Assembly (NCBI RefSeq): GCF_013280595.1
Contig: NZ_JAAATY010000002.1
Span: 310,001-374,000, forward strand
Source: Kibdelosporangium persicum
Lineage (GTDB): Bacteria; Actinomycetota; Actinomycetes; Mycobacteriales; Pseudonocardiaceae
Reading direction: 5' to 3'
DNA length: 64,000 bases
The notes beneath the pieces were generated by a model. It saw nothing but the letters and a program-made list of their open reading frames with translations. It was not told the DNA's origin and ran no database searches. The translations under genes were made by a program, and so were the position numbers. Shown here piece by piece: positions 8,703 through 18,838 of this stretch (positions are counted from its first letter, which is position 1; each line of letters opens with the position of its first letter).

Positions 8703-10121
8703 CCCCTGCTCGGCGGCCCAGCGCCGCAACTCGGCCACGGCCTCGTCGTGCTCGAGCGGGCCGCGGTCCAGGCGCAGGTCCTTGAGGAACTTCCACGCCT
8801 TGCCGACCATCGGGCCCGGCCGCAGCCCGAGCAGCCGCATGATCTCGTTGCCGTCGAGGTCCGGCCGGACCTTGGCCAGGTCCTCCTCGGCCGCGATCCG
8901 GGCGATCCGGGTCTCCAGGTCGTCGTACGAGCGCTGCAACGCCTGCGCCTTGCGACGGTTGCGGGTCGTGCAGTCGGCACGGACCAGCTTGTTCAGCCGG
9001 TCCAGCAGGTCACCGGCGTCGGTGACGTACCGGCGCACCGCCGAGTCGGTCCACTCGCCCTTGCCGTAGCCGTGGAACCGCAGGTGCAGGAACACGAGCT
9101 TGGCGACGCTCTCGATGATCTCCTTGGAGTAGCGCAGCGCACGCAAACGCTTGCGGACCATCTTGGCGCCGACCACCTCGTGGTGGTGGAAGCTCACGCC
9201 ACCGCCGGGGATGTGCCGCCGGGTGTCCGGCTTGCCGATGTCGTGCAGCAGCGCGGCCAGCCGCAGGATCAGATCCGGCTCGCTGCCCTCGTCCTCCAGG
9301 TCGATCGCCTGCTCCAGCACGACCAGCGAGTGCTGGTAGACGTCCTTGTGCTGGTGGTGCTCGTCGATCTCCAGCCGCATCGCGGGCACCTCGGGCAGCA
9401 CGTGCCCGGCCAGTCCCGAGTCGACCAGCAGCTCGATGCCCTGGCGCGGGTGCGTGCCGCAGAGCAGCTTGGACAGCTCGGCCTGGACGCGCTCCGCGGT
9501 GATCCGCTCGATCTGGCCGGCCATCCGCCCCATCGCGTCGATCACGCGCGGCGCGGGCGTGAACCCGAGCTGGCTGGTGAACCGCGCGGCCCGCATCATC
9601 CGCAGCGGGTCGTCGCCGAACGACTCCTCCGGCGGGGCGGGGGTGTCCAGCACCTTCGCCTCCAGCGCGGCCATCCCGTCGTACGGGTCGACGAACTGCT
9701 TGGTGGCCAGGTTCACGGCCATCGCGTTGACGGTGAAGTCACGACGCTTGAGGTCTCCCTCGATCGAGTCACCGAACTTGACCTCGGGGTTGCGCGACAC
9801 GCCGTCGTACTCGTCGGCCCGGAACGTGGTGATCTCGCAGGTGAGCCCGTTCTTGGTGGCCCCGACCGTGCCGAAGGCGATGCCGATGTCCCAGACCGCG
9901 TCCGCCCAGCCCGACACCAGCCGCATGACCTGTTCGGGCCGCGCGTCGGTGGTGAAGTCCAGGTCGGTGCCCAGCCGGCCCAGCAGCGCGTCCCGCACGC
10001 TCCCGCCGACCAGGAACAGACTGTGACCCGCCTTGGCGAACAAGGCGGACAGCTCTTCCGCTACCGGGGAGACGCGCATCAGTTCCACAACCGCATTCTG
10101 CTTGGCCAGCATCGTCGACAC
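8613..10121 (-). CDS. cca: CCA tRNA nucleotidyltransferase
   Basis: Adds or repairs the CCA end of tRNAs. The 502 residues show the nucleotidyltransferase head with FLVGGSVRDALLGR near residue 37 and the catalytic acidic pair in TDLDFTTDARPEQV. A tRNA-binding region follows (RRDFTVNAMAVN, RMMRAARFTSQLGF). A C-terminal HD domain carries LAALLHDIGKPDTR near residue 290. The order with the Nudix, exported-protein and murJ genes matches M. tuberculosis pcnA and neighbours. The C-terminus overlaps the MFS gene tail to tail by 90 bases. Confidence 0.95.
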   Translation of the reverse strand: MSTMLAKQNAVVELMRVSPVAEELSALFAKAGHSLFLVGGSVRDALLGRLGTDLDFTTDARPEQVMRLVSGWADAVWDIGIAFGTVGATKNGLTCEITTFRADEYDGVSRNPEVKFGDSIEGDLKRRDFTVNAMAVNLATKQFVDPYDGMAALEAKVLDTPAPPEESFGDDPLRMMRAARFTSQLGFTPAPRVIDAMGRMAGQIERITAERVQAELSKLLCGTHPRQGIELLVDSGLAGHVLPEVPAMRLEIDEHHQHKDVYQHSLVVLEQAIDLEDEGSEPDLILRLAALLHDIGKPDTRRHIPGGGVSFHHHEVVGAKMVRKRLRALRYSKEIIESVAKLVFLHLRFHGYGKGEWTDSAVRRYVTDAGDLLDRLNKLVRADCTTRNRRKAQALQRSYDDLETRIARIAAEEDLAKVRPDLDGNEIMRLLGLRPGPMVGKAWKFLKDLRLDRGPLEHDEAVAELRRWAAEQGLDDVRGVVPPAGEDVADRAEQVEHDRRDD

Positions 10122-10154
10122 GGCGAATCAGGCTAGTTGACGCCGGGACACGAT

Positions 10155-10160
10155 TACGAT
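10155..10160 (+). promoter_or_regulatory. -10 box of a leaderless Nudix gene
   Basis: TACGAT is followed by seven bases and then the ATG at 10168, typical of leaderless transcription. The gap to the divergent cca gene is only 46 bases, so the promoter must lie about here. Confidence 0.5.
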
Positions 10161-10167
10161 CGAGTTC

Positions 10168-10731
10168 ATGCCCTCGTCATCAGGCCGTTCTCCCGGCACC
10201 CGGTCCGGGCGCCGCGGCAGGCGCCGGGGCAGGCGGCTGACGACGGTCGACGAGACGTCCGCCGGGGGCCTGGTGATCGACGAGGACAGAGCCGCGGCGG
10301 TGGTCATCGGCCGGCTCGATCGCCGGGGGCGGCTGCTCTGGTCACTGCCCAAGGGGCACATCGAGGCGGGTGAGACGCCCGAGCAGACCGCGGTCCGCGA
10401 GGTCAAGGAGGAGACCGGGATCACCGGCGAGGTGGTCCGCTCGCTCGGGTCGATCGACTACTGGTTCGTCGCGGAGAACCGGCGGGTGCACAAGACGGTG
10501 CACCACTACCTGCTGACCGCGCTGTCCGGCGAACTGTCCGATGAGGACACCGAAGTGACCGAGGTGGCGTGGGTCGCCCTCGATGATCTTGACGGCCGGC
10601 TGGCGTATGCGGACGAGCGCCGGTTGGTGCGCAGGGCGATGCAACTACTCTCTGAGCCGGCAAACACACCGTATGAGGGTGATGTGTCGTTCTCGGACGG
10701 CCTTGACGCGCCGAAGGGTCGAAAACAATGA
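10168..10731 (+). CDS. Nudix hydrolase (MutT4-like)
   Basis: The 187-residue protein has a basic N-terminal tail (residues 1-24, Arg-rich) and a Nudix domain. The Nudix box [20 protein letters not shown] starts near residue 63 and has every catalytic Glu and Arg of the G-x5-E-x7-REUxEE pattern. It should hydrolyse a nucleoside diphosphate linked to some moiety; the exact substrate is not visible. Position next to the CCA enzyme corresponds to MutT4 of M. tuberculosis. Its TGA overlaps the next ATG by four bases, so the two are translationally coupled. Confidence 0.9.
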   Translation: MPSSSGRSPGTRSGRRGRRRGRRLTTVDETSAGGLVIDEDRAAAVVIGRLDRRGRLLWSLPKGHIEAGETPEQTAVREVKEETGITGEVVRSLGSIDYWFVAENRRVHKTVHHYLLTALSGELSDEDTEVTEVAWVALDDLDGRLAYADERRLVRRAMQLLSEPANTPYEGDVSFSDGLDAPKGRKQ

Positions 10732-12914
10732 GTGGGCTGCGTTACGCAACCCGTCACAAGCTGGCCGCCGCGGTCGCGGCGGGTGTCCTGCTGGCCGGGT
10801 CGGCTCCGCTGACCGCCTTCGCCCAGCCACCCGGTCCGGAGCCGCTGATCGCGCCGATCGGGCTGGCCAGGACACAACCGGCCAACTCGCCACCCCGCCT
10901 TCAGCTGGACATCGACCAGCTGGACCCCCGGGTGGTCCGCTCGGACACCCCGACGGTCACCGTCAAAGGCCGGGTGACCAACGTCGGTGACCGGCGGATC
11001 GACCAGGTCGAGATCCGGCTGCAGCGGGGCGAGCCGCTGGCCGACGAGGGCAGCCTGCGGGCCGCGATGAGCCAGCCGCCGTCCGCGGAGATCGCCAAAC
11101 CGCAGTTCACCCCGGTCACCAGGACGCTGGACAAGGGCGCGAGCGCCACCTTCACCGCCACGTACTCGCTCGAGCAGCTCAGGCTGGACCAGCCGGGTGT
11201 CTACCCGGTCCTGATCAACGTCAACGGCAGGCCGGAGTACGGCGGCGTGGAACGGCTGGCCGGCCTGAACGTGCTGCTGCCGGTCCTGTCGCTGCCCGGC
11301 CGCACCGCGCCGCCGCCGCAGGCCCCGGCCAGGATCACGCTGCTGTGGCCGCTGGTCCACGACCGCCCGCGAGTGGTCCGGGAGGCCGACGACGACCAGC
11401 AGCTCGTGCTGGCCGACGACGATCTGGCGTCGTCGCTGCAGATCGGCGGCAGGCTCTACGGGATGCTCAACGCGGTCGAGGCCGCCACGAGGTCGAACAC
11501 CGAGCTGGCGTCGTCGATCTGCTTCGCGATCGACGGGGACCTGCTGGAGACCGTGCAGGCGATGGCCGGCGGCTACCAGGTGCAGCGGCCCAACGGGCCG
11601 ATCGTTCCCGGCAAGGGCAAGGACTTCGCGCAGCGCTGGCTGGTCACCCTGCGGGCGTTGACCAACGGGCAGTGCGTGATCGCGCTGCCGTACGCCGACG
11701 CGGACGTGTCCGCGCTGTCCCGGGCCGGGGCGGCGGAACTGGCGAAGAACGCCGTCAACGAGAGCGTCACCGCCGTGGGCACCATCCTCCAGCCGACCAA
11801 GCCGCAGGCCGGGGTGATCTGGCCGGTCGACGGCACGATCGACCAGCGCGCGCTGAGCGACATCGCGGGAGCGGCGCCGACGATCGTGGTCGCGAACCCG
11901 GACCGGCTCAAGGGCGTCAACGGCGCCGCGCCGCTGTCGGTCGGCAAGTCCGACCGGGTGATCCCGCTCGACCAGCTGACGTCGTCCTCGCTGGCGGGCA
12001 GCGCCGCCGCGGCGAGCGGTCCGGTGTCGGTGCAGAACGGGCTGGCCACGCTGTTGTTCCGGACCACGCAGTCCGGCCAGTCCGTGCTGGTGGCGCCGCC
12101 GCGCCGGTGGACGGCACCGGCCAGCGAACTGACCGTGTACCTGCAGTCGATCGGCCGGATGATCACCGACCGGCTGGCCACCGCCCGCCCGCTGGCCGAC
12201 CTGGTCGGCGCGCCGCCGGGTGGCTCGGCCACCGCGCTGGACTACCCGGAGCAGGACATCGCGGCCGAGGTCCCCGCCGCGGTGATCAGTCAGGTCGTCC
12301 AGAGCAACGACGTGCAACGGGATCTGTTCGGCGCGATGCTGCCGGACAACACCCGGCCGGTGAACCCGGAGACGCTGATCCACCCGCTGCGCAACGGCCT
12401 GCTGCGGGCCTCGTCCAGCGCCTGGCGCGGCGACCCCGAAGGCGGCAGGCAGGCCGCGGTCACCGTGGTCAGGCAGGTGGACGAACTGCGCAGCCAGGTG
12501 ACCGTCAACCCGCCGGGGCCGCCGATCACGCTCGCGTCGTCCAACAGCCCGATCCCGATCCGGATCGCCAACAACCTCCCGGTCACCGTGCGGGTCAAGC
12601 TGGTCATCGCGGAGAGCGCGGGCCTGCGGCCGGGCACGATCCAGGAGCGGCCGATCCCGGCGGGCAACACGTTCACCGAGATCGTGCCCGCCGAGCTGCT
12701 GCGCGCGGGCAAGTTCACCGCGGACGTGTGGGTGACCACACCTGATGGCACTCCGTTGGGTTCCGTCTCCAGAATTGAGATTTCGTCGGGGTCGTACGGC
12801 ACGATCACGGTCGCGGTCACCAGCATCGCCGGAGGCATGCTGGTACTGCTCGCCGCCCGGCGCGTCTACCGTCGGATCAAGCAGAAGAAGAACCAGGAGC
12901 CCACACCGGCTTGA
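10728..12914 (+). CDS. Exported membrane-anchored protein (Rv3909-like, DUF6049 type)
   Basis: The 728-residue product has an N-terminal signal segment ([19 protein letters not shown]), a long extracytoplasmic part with Ig-like N- and C-terminal regions, and one C-terminal membrane helix ([19 protein letters not shown]) followed by a basic [11 protein letters not shown] tail. Its place between the Nudix gene and murJ is conserved in actinobacteria. Overlaps with both neighbours make an operon with murJ and suggest a role at the cell envelope; the biochemical function is not known. Confidence 0.85.
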   Translation: MSGLRYATRHKLAAAVAAGVLLAGSAPLTAFAQPPGPEPLIAPIGLARTQPANSPPRLQLDIDQLDPRVVRSDTPTVTVKGRVTNVGDRRIDQVEIRLQRGEPLADEGSLRAAMSQPPSAEIAKPQFTPVTRTLDKGASATFTATYSLEQLRLDQPGVYPVLINVNGRPEYGGVERLAGLNVLLPVLSLPGRTAPPPQAPARITLLWPLVHDRPRVVREADDDQQLVLADDDLASSLQIGGRLYGMLNAVEAATRSNTELASSICFAIDGDLLETVQAMAGGYQVQRPNGPIVPGKGKDFAQRWLVTLRALTNGQCVIALPYADADVSALSRAGAAELAKNAVNESVTAVGTILQPTKPQAGVIWPVDGTIDQRALSDIAGAAPTIVVANPDRLKGVNGAAPLSVGKSDRVIPLDQLTSSSLAGSAAAASGPVSVQNGLATLLFRTTQSGQSVLVAPPRRWTAPASELTVYLQSIGRMITDRLATARPLADLVGAPPGGSATALDYPEQDIAAEVPAAVISQVVQSNDVQRDLFGAMLPDNTRPVNPETLIHPLRNGLLRASSSAWRGDPEGGRQAAVTVVRQVDELRSQVTVNPPGPPITLASSNSPIPIRIANNLPVTVRVKLVIAESAGLRPGTIQERPIPAGNTFTEIVPAELLRAGKFTADVWVTTPDGTPLGSVSRIEISSGSYGTITVAVTSIAGGMLVLLAARRVYRRIKQKKNQEPTPA

Positions 12915-14587
12915 CCAGAGCGAGGACAACCGTGCCCCCCGCCGGCGGCGGCAGACCCCGACAACCCGAGAAGCCCGCGGCTGCCCAGCGCCGAGGGTCC
13001 TTCGGGCGTGCCGTCGGGTCGATGGCGATCGCCACCCTGGTCAGCCGGATCACCGGGTTCCTGTGGAAGGTCATGCTGGCCGCCGCGGCGGGCCTTGATC
13101 TGGTCAACGACTCCTTCACGATCGCCAACACGCTGCCCAACATCGTGTTCGAGCTGCTCATCGGCGGTGTGCTGGCCAGCGTCGTGGTCCCGCTGCTGGT
13201 CCGCGCACAGGACGACCCGGACGGCGGCATCGAGTACACCCGGCGCCTGCTCACCGTCGGGATGACGCTGGTCGGTATCGGCACGGTCGTCGCGGTCGCG
13301 CTGGCGCCGGTGATCACCCGGCTGTACGTGGACGACTCGACAGGCACGGCGAACATCGACCTGGTCAACGCGTTCGCCTACCTGCTGCTGCCGCAGATCT
13401 TCTTCTACGGCCTGTTCGCGCTGCTGACCGCGATCCTGAACGCCAAGCACGTCTTCGGCCCCACGGCATGGGCACCGGTGATCAACAACCTGGTGGTGAT
13501 GGTGACCATCGGGGCTTACGTGATCGTGCCCGGCGAGATCTCGCTGGACCCGGTCCGGATGGGCGACGTCAAGCTGCTCGTCCTGGGCATCGGCGTGACG
13601 CTGGGCATCGTGGTGCAGTCGCTGATGCTCGTCCCGGCGCTGCGCCGGATCGGCTTCACGTTCAAGTGGACCTGGGGTTTCGACGCGCGCCTCAAGGAGT
13701 TCGGCGGGCTGGCGCTGTGGATCCTCGGCTACGTCGCGGTCAGCCAGGTCGGCTGGGTGATCAGCACGCGCGTGCTGACCGCGGGCGCGCCCGGTGGCGC
13801 GGCCATCTACAGCTACTCATGGCTGCTGCTGCAATTGCCGTACGGCGTCATCGGCGTCTCGCTGCTGACCGCGATCATGCCCCGGCTCAGTCGTGCCGCC
13901 GCGGACGGCGACGACCGCAAGCTGATCGCGGACCTGTCGTACGCCAGCCGCCTTTCGTCCGTGATCCTCGTGCCGATCTCGGCCGTGCTGACGGTGACCG
14001 GCACGTCCATCGGCATCGTGCTGTTCTCCTACGGCGCCAGCGACACGACCCAGGCGACCCGGCTCGGTGAGTCGCTGGCGGTGTCGGCGTTCGGCCTGTT
14101 GCCGTACGCGCTGGTGATGTTGCAGCTGCGGGTCTTCTACGCGATGAAGGACGCCCGCACGCCGACGCTGATCATGATCGTGATGACCGTGGTCAAGATC
14201 CCGCTGCTGTACATGTGCCAGGCGGTGCTGGCGCCGGAGCACGTGATCATCGGTGTGATGATGATCAACTCGTTGAGTTACGTGGTCGGCGCGGTGCTCG
14301 GTCAGGTGTGGCTGTGGGTGCGGCTCGGGCACCTGAGGACCAAGCGGGTCGTCGGCGTGACGCTCTTCTCTGTTTTCGCCGGCGCGCTCGGCGTGGCCGC
14401 CGGGCTCGGCATGGCGAAGCTGCTGGGCGGTTTCCTGCCGGAAGCGGCCGCTGCCAGGGCGTTGATCTCCTTGATCATCGAGGGGATCGTCGCGGGCGTG
14501 GTCTCGTTCGGCGTGCTCGTGCTGCTCAAGGTCGACGAGCTCAAACCGGCCACCGCCAAAATCACCCGTCTGATTCGTCGGCGCTGA
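12911..14587 (+). CDS. murJ: Lipid II flippase MurJ
   Basis: Moves the peptidoglycan precursor lipid II across the membrane. The 558 residues contain about fourteen hydrophobic helices and the MviN/MurJ opening RAVGSMAIATLVSRITGFLW near residue 34, then the conserved NTLPNIVFELLIGGVLAS near residue 70. A TTG start overlaps the previous stop as TTGA; a GTG at about 12941 is a possible later start. The M. tuberculosis protein carries a C-terminal pseudokinase and sugar-binding-like domain, but here the protein ends after the last helix (KITRLIRRR) and those parts are encoded separately by the next gene. Confidence 0.93.
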   Translation: MTRARTTVPPAGGGRPRQPEKPAAAQRRGSFGRAVGSMAIATLVSRITGFLWKVMLAAAAGLDLVNDSFTIANTLPNIVFELLIGGVLASVVVPLLVRAQDDPDGGIEYTRRLLTVGMTLVGIGTVVAVALAPVITRLYVDDSTGTANIDLVNAFAYLLLPQIFFYGLFALLTAILNAKHVFGPTAWAPVINNLVVMVTIGAYVIVPGEISLDPVRMGDVKLLVLGIGVTLGIVVQSLMLVPALRRIGFTFKWTWGFDARLKEFGGLALWILGYVAVSQVGWVISTRVLTAGAPGGAAIYSYSWLLLQLPYGVIGVSLLTAIMPRLSRAAADGDDRKLIADLSYASRLSSVILVPISAVLTVTGTSIGIVLFSYGASDTTQATRLGESLAVSAFGLLPYALVMLQLRVFYAMKDARTPTLIMIVMTVVKIPLLYMCQAVLAPEHVIIGVMMINSLSYVVGAVLGQVWLWVRLGHLRTKRVVGVTLFSVFAGALGVAAGLGMAKLLGGFLPEAAAARALISLIIEGIVAGVVSFGVLVLLKVDELKPATAKITRLIRRR

Positions 14588-14681
14588 TCTGGGTGTCCGT
14601 CATGCTTTCCGGGTTTCCCGTACGCTCGCTACGAGGTATCCGTTGCGCGCGGACAGATGGCGCGTCAGACGGGAGAGTGCG

Positions 14682-16289
14682 GTGACACCCAGGAGGACCG
14701 ACCACACCAACGACGCGACCGTCCGGGGCGTTCGCGCGACGGCTGGCGACCTGCTTCCCGGCGGCGTGATCGGCGACGGTCGCTATCGGCTGCTGGCACC
14801 GTTCGGGGTGGATCTTCGTGGCAACGCACACATGTGGCGGGCCCGGGACGGCCAGCTGCGCCGCGACGTGGCGCTGACCGTCCTGGTCGGTGATCCCACC
14901 AACCGTGACGCGACGCTGGCGGCCCGCCGGACGTTGGAGCGCGCCGCGCACGCCGCCCGGTTCATGAACCCGACTGTCTCCCGGGTGCTGGACGTCCTCG
15001 GTGTGGGCGGTGGCATCGACCCGAGCGAAGGCGTGCTCGGCGTTGTCGTGGCGGACTGGGCGCAGGGCACGGACCTGATCGACCTGATCGCCGAACACCC
15101 GCTGCCGGCCGGGACCGCGGCACGCCTGCTCGAACCGTTGGCCATCGCCGTGGAAGAGGCCCACCACACCGGGCTGGTGCTGGGCGTGGACCACCCGCAG
15201 CGAGTGCGGATCGGCCCGGACGGCGCGTTGCGGCTGGCCTTCCCCGGACCGCTGCCGCAGGCCTCGTTGCAGGACGACGTCAAGGGCCTCGGCGCGATCC
15301 TGTACCTGCTGCTGACCGGTCGCTGGCCGTTGCCCGGCGGCCCGCCGACCATCCCGCAACCACCCCGCGAGCGCACCGGCGCTCCGGTCTCGCCCGCGCT
15401 GCTGCGCCAGGACGTGCCGGACGACCTGGCGGATCTGGCCGTGCGCAGCATCGTGGACACGTCCTTGGGCGGAATCCGCACCAGCTCGGCGTTCCTGACC
15501 GTGCTCGAAGGTGTCGCACAGCGGGCGGAACTGATCGAACAACAGACCCAGCTGATCGACCCGGTGGTGCCGGGCGAGGTCCAGCTGGCCGACCAGGACA
15601 CCATCTGGACCACCAACAAGCGTCCGCCGAGGGACGACGACCGGCGCCGCAAGCTGGCGATCGGCGTGACCGCGTTGACGGTCGCGACGGTCGGCGTGCT
15701 CGCCTGGGTGGGCATGCAGCTGATCAGCTTCTTCGGCAGCGACCCCGTTCCCGCCGCGGTCCAGCAGTCCGTGGTCGCCGCGCCGCCGTCGACCAGCAGC
15801 AACCCCGGCAACGAACCGCAGGCCAACCCGCCGCCCGCGCCCAAGCCGGCCGCCCCGGTCAAGCCGACGAAGGTCGCCGTCTATTCGGTCAAGGGCGACA
15901 AGGACAACGCCCGCAACGTCGCCCGAGTGACGGACGGCAAACCGAACACGTTCTGGGCCACGGGTCAGTACAAGCAGCCGTTCCCGGCGCTCAAGCCGGG
16001 CATCGGCGTCATGGCGACCTTCGAGCAGGCGACCAAGATGGCGTCGGTGTCGATCGACTCGCCCAGCGAGGGCACGGTCGTGGAGATCCGCTCGGCCTCG
16101 TCGGCGACCGCGAAGTTCGACGACACCAAGGTGATCGGCACCGCGACGCTGACCAACGGCAAGACCGACATCGCCCTGTCCAACGCCGAGCCGACCGAGT
16201 TCGTCCTGGTGTGGATCACCAAGCTCGGCGTCGACGGCAACCAGAACGTCAGCCAGATCAGGGAAATCGAGTTCCAATCGGCCCAGTAA
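14682..16289 (+). CDS. MviN-type membrane pseudokinase with extracellular discoidin-like domain
   Basis: With the GTG at 14682 (GGGAG a few bases upstream) the product is 535 residues. Residues 20-280 resemble a Ser/Thr kinase fold (GVIGDGRYRLLAPFGVD) but lack the HRD and DFG motifs, so it is a pseudokinase. One membrane helix follows (AIGVTALTVATVGVLAWVGM), then a Pro-rich stretch and a C-terminal domain (residues about 395-535) with ARVTDGKPNTFWATGQY, as in F5/8-type ligand-binding folds. In M. tuberculosis this whole module is fused to MurJ, where the phosphorylated pseudokinase binds FhaA. Here it is a separate gene 94 bases downstream. Confidence 0.85.
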   Translation: MTPRRTDHTNDATVRGVRATAGDLLPGGVIGDGRYRLLAPFGVDLRGNAHMWRARDGQLRRDVALTVLVGDPTNRDATLAARRTLERAAHAARFMNPTVSRVLDVLGVGGGIDPSEGVLGVVVADWAQGTDLIDLIAEHPLPAGTAARLLEPLAIAVEEAHHTGLVLGVDHPQRVRIGPDGALRLAFPGPLPQASLQDDVKGLGAILYLLLTGRWPLPGGPPTIPQPPRERTGAPVSPALLRQDVPDDLADLAVRSIVDTSLGGIRTSSAFLTVLEGVAQRAELIEQQTQLIDPVVPGEVQLADQDTIWTTNKRPPRDDDRRRKLAIGVTALTVATVGVLAWVGMQLISFFGSDPVPAAVQQSVVAAPPSTSSNPGNEPQANPPPAPKPAAPVKPTKVAVYSVKGDKDNARNVARVTDGKPNTFWATGQYKQPFPALKPGIGVMATFEQATKMASVSIDSPSEGTVVEIRSASSATAKFDDTKVIGTATLTNGKTDIALSNAEPTEFVLVWITKLGVDGNQNVSQIREIEFQSAQ

Positions 16290-16312
16290 ATGGCCGCCTG
16301 CCAGGACATGGA

Positions 16313-16318
16313 TAAGCT
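16313..16318 (+). promoter_or_regulatory. -10 box of leaderless sigM
   Basis: TAAGCT is followed by six bases and GTG at 16325. It suggests a housekeeping, leaderless start for sigM separate from the pseudokinase transcript. Confidence 0.45.
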
Positions 16319-16324
16319 GCGCGG

Positions 16325-16951
16325 GTGACCGCCGCAGCAAGCTCGGACGCAGCGCTGATCGCGTCCCATGCCGCCGGGGATCCACACGCGTTCGCCGAGA
16401 TCGTTCGCCGCCACCGGGACCGGATGTGGGCCGTGGCGTTGCGTACCCTGCGCGATCCGGAAGAGGCCGCCGACGCGTTGCAGGAGGCCTTCATTTCGGC
16501 TTTCCGCAACGCCGGGTCGTTCCGTGCCGAGTCACAGGTGACGACCTGGCTGCATCGGATCGTGGTGAACGCGTGCCTGGACCGAGTCCGGCGCCGACAA
16601 GCGCGCCCGACAGTTCCTCTGCCGGAGACCGGGCCTGGTGAGCCGGTCACTCCTGGTGACGCGATGTCGGAACGGGAGACAAGTCTGGTGGTGCGCAACG
16701 CGCTGGCCGAATTGTCCGAGGAACAACGCGTACCGATCGTCCTCGTCGACGTGGAGGGCTATTCGGTCGCCGAGACGGCCAAGATGCTCGGGATCGCCGA
16801 AGGCACCGTGAAAAGCCGTTGTGCCCGAGGGCGGGCCAAGCTGGCCAAAGTTCTCGGGCATCTGCGGAACCCGATTGCTGATGCGAACGTCCCAGGTGAC
16901 GCAAGCGAAAAGCGCGAGGGGCGTCCACGGCGTCAGTGGGAGGGGACATGA
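16325..16951 (+). CDS. sigM: ECF RNA polymerase sigma factor SigM
   Basis: A 208-residue ECF sigma factor. Region 2 covers about residues 20-90 with DPEEAADALQEAFISAFRNA and the -10-binding helix VTTWLHRIVVNACLDRVRR. Region 4 covers residues 125-185, with the -35-binding helix-turn-helix SVAETAKMLGIAEGTVKSRC. The position between the murJ/pseudokinase genes and trxB matches SigM of mycobacteria. The stop overlaps the ATG of the next gene, its probable anti-sigma factor, so both are made together. Confidence 0.92.
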   Translation: MTAAASSDAALIASHAAGDPHAFAEIVRRHRDRMWAVALRTLRDPEEAADALQEAFISAFRNAGSFRAESQVTTWLHRIVVNACLDRVRRRQARPTVPLPETGPGEPVTPGDAMSERETSLVVRNALAELSEEQRVPIVLVDVEGYSVAETAKMLGIAEGTVKSRCARGRAKLAKVLGHLRNPIADANVPGDASEKREGRPRRQWEGT

Positions 16952-17715
16952 CCGGCATCGGACGGGGGAGCGGCGGGCCGCCGTGGTCGGTCGACCTGCT
17001 CGCCGACCTCCAGGCGGGTGCGCTGGACCCTCAGCAGGCCGACCAGCTGTGGCCGCGGGTCAACGCCGATCCCGAGGCCCGCGAGATCCTGGCCGCCCTG
17101 GAGGCGACGCAAGCGGACCTGCGTGAGTTCGCGAACGTGCCGGCGCCGCCGATGCCCGCGGAGTTCGCCGCCCGGCTGGACGCCGCGATCGCCGCCGAGT
17201 CACAGGCCCGCGCCCAAGCCACCCAGACCCAGACCGCACCACCGCCGCCCCAGCCACAGCCCGCTGCTCCCGTTGTCAGCCTTGACGAGGCACGCAAACG
17301 GCGTAACCGCAGGCTGGGTGTCGGCGTCGGGATCTTCGCCGCGGCGGCGGCAGCGGTCGGCATCACCTTCGCCACGCTGCCCAGTGGCAGCGACAGCGGC
17401 CCGCCGGTCGCGGCACCGGGACCGCTGAACTTCAAGTCCGAGCAGATCGGCCCCGAGCAGTTGCAGGCCGCCAAGGGCGGCGGCGACTACGGCCCGTTCA
17501 GCGACAAGACCAAGCTGGCCGGGTGCTTCGAGGCCAACGACGTGGCCGCGAGCGCCGAACCGATCGGCGTCAAGCAGGTCACCGTCGACGGCAGGCAAGG
17601 CACCCTGTTCGTCCTCGCCTCGACGCCGCCGGGCACGTTCCGGCTGCTCGTGGTGGGTCCGGACTGCGGTCCCGGCAACGCGGACACGATCGTCAACAAG
17701 CCCGGTGTGAGGTAG
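16948..17715 (+). CDS. Probable anti-sigma-M factor, single-pass membrane protein
   Basis: The ATG at 16948 overlaps the sigM stop as ATGA and has an AGGGGA ribosome site; product 255 residues. The N-terminal 80 residues ([20 protein letters not shown]) resemble the cytoplasmic end of anti-sigma proteins. A Pro/Gln-rich linker and one membrane helix ([20 protein letters not shown], near residue 125) lead to an external C-terminal domain with two Cys. No HxxxCxxC zinc motif is present, so it is not a classical ZAS protein. The function is inferred from coupling to sigM and from the corresponding locus in M. tuberculosis. Confidence 0.75.
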   Translation: MTGIGRGSGGPPWSVDLLADLQAGALDPQQADQLWPRVNADPEAREILAALEATQADLREFANVPAPPMPAEFAARLDAAIAAESQARAQATQTQTAPPPPQPQPAAPVVSLDEARKRRNRRLGVGVGIFAAAAAAVGITFATLPSGSDSGPPVAAPGPLNFKSEQIGPEQLQAAKGGGDYGPFSDKTKLAGCFEANDVAASAEPIGVKQVTVDGRQGTLFVLASTPPGTFRLLVVGPDCGPGNADTIVNKPGVR

Positions 17716-17760
17716 TCGCCCCGGTTTTCCCGTCAGTGCTCCCGGTCACCCGGACGGTCT

Positions 17761-17786
17761 GGAACAACCAGCACCTACGATCGGTT
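17761..17786 (+). promoter_or_regulatory. SigR/SigH-type thiol-stress promoter of trxBA
   Basis: GGAAC (17761-17765), exactly 18 bases, then GTT (17784-17786) matches the GGAAT-N18-GTT promoter class read by SigR in Streptomyces and SigH in mycobacteria, which control thioredoxin genes in response to disulfide stress. The trxB ATG lies 38 bases further on, leaving room for the GGAGGG ribosome site. Confidence 0.7.
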
Positions 17787-17824
17787 GTCCTAGATGTCAC
17801 TGGCGGGAATTCCACGGAGGGCAG

Positions 17825-18823
17825 ATGACCGCGCAAGACGAGGTCCGCAACCTGATCATCGTCGGTTCGGGTCCGGCGGGATACACGGCCGCGGTGTACG
17901 CCGCGCGCGCGCAACTGTCTCCGCTGGTGTTCGAGGGCAGCCAGTTCGGTGGCGCGTTGATGACCACCACCGAGGTCGAGAACTACCCCGGCTTCCGGGA
18001 CGGCATCATGGGTCCCGAGCTGATGGCCCAGATGCGTGAGCAGGCCGAACGGTTCGGCGCCGAGCTGAGGACCGAGGACGTCGAGACGGTCGAGCTGGCC
18101 GGCGAGGTCAAGTACGTCACCGCGAACGGCGTCCGGTACGCGGCGAAGGCCGTCATCCTGGCGATGGGCGCGGCGCCACGGTATCTGCACGTCCCCGGTG
18201 AGCAGGAACTGCTCGGCCGCGGTGTGTCGGCGTGTGCCACGTGTGACGGCTTCTTCTTCCGTGGTCACGACATCATCGTGGTCGGTGGCGGCGACTCGGC
18301 GATGGAGGAGGCCATCTTCCTGACCAAGTTCGCCGACTCGGTGACCATCGTGCACCGCCGCGAGGAGTTCCGTGCCTCGCGGATCATGCTCGAGCGCGCC
18401 AGGGCCAACGAGAAGATCAAGTGGCGGCTGAACGCCGAGGTGGTCGAGGTGCTGGGCACCGACGGCAAAGTTTCCGGCGCACGGTTGCGTGACACCCGGT
18501 CGGGAGAGACCGAGGACATCGACGTGACCGGTGTGTTCATGGCGATCGGCCACGATCCGCGCAGCCAGCTCGTCGCCGGTCAGGTCGACGTCGACGCGGA
18601 CGGGTACGTGCAGGTGGAGGGCCAGAGCACCTACACCAACCTGGACGGCGTGTTCGCCGCGGGCGACCTCGTCGACCGCACCTACCGGCAGGCCATCACC
18701 GCCGCCGGCTCCGGATGTGCCGCGGCGATCGACGCGGAACGCTGGCTCGCCGAGCACGGCGAAAGCCATGCCCACCAGGCCCCTGAACTCGTCGGGGGCG
18801 GCTACGCCCCGACCAACAACTGA
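17825..18823 (+). CDS. trxB: Thioredoxin reductase
   Basis: NADPH-dependent flavoenzyme that keeps thioredoxin reduced. The 332 residues carry the FAD-binding start [20 protein letters not shown], the redox pair in [12 protein letters not shown] near residue 138, the NADPH site [15 protein letters not shown], and the C-terminal FAD motif [10 protein letters not shown]. The ATG follows CGGAGGGCAG. It lies 15 bases before trxA and is preceded by a thiol-stress-type promoter, so reductase and thioredoxin form a small operon. Confidence 0.97.
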   Translation: MTAQDEVRNLIIVGSGPAGYTAAVYAARAQLSPLVFEGSQFGGALMTTTEVENYPGFRDGIMGPELMAQMREQAERFGAELRTEDVETVELAGEVKYVTANGVRYAAKAVILAMGAAPRYLHVPGEQELLGRGVSACATCDGFFFRGHDIIVVGGGDSAMEEAIFLTKFADSVTIVHRREEFRASRIMLERARANEKIKWRLNAEVVEVLGTDGKVSGARLRDTRSGETEDIDVTGVFMAIGHDPRSQLVAGQVDVDADGYVQVEGQSTYTNLDGVFAAGDLVDRTYRQAITAAGSGCAAAIDAERWLAEHGESHAHQAPELVGGGYAPTNN

Positions 18824-18838
18824 CACGAGGGAGACACC

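Noticed and set aside
7223-8785. 520-codon frame over the MFS transporter gene
   Set aside because: It is in a different frame from the transporter, lacks hydrophobic segments, and is Arg/Gly-rich.
14182-16385. 607-codon frame opposite the pseudokinase gene (14562-16385)
   Set aside because: Antisense shadow; the plus-strand frame has a membrane helix and domain structure.
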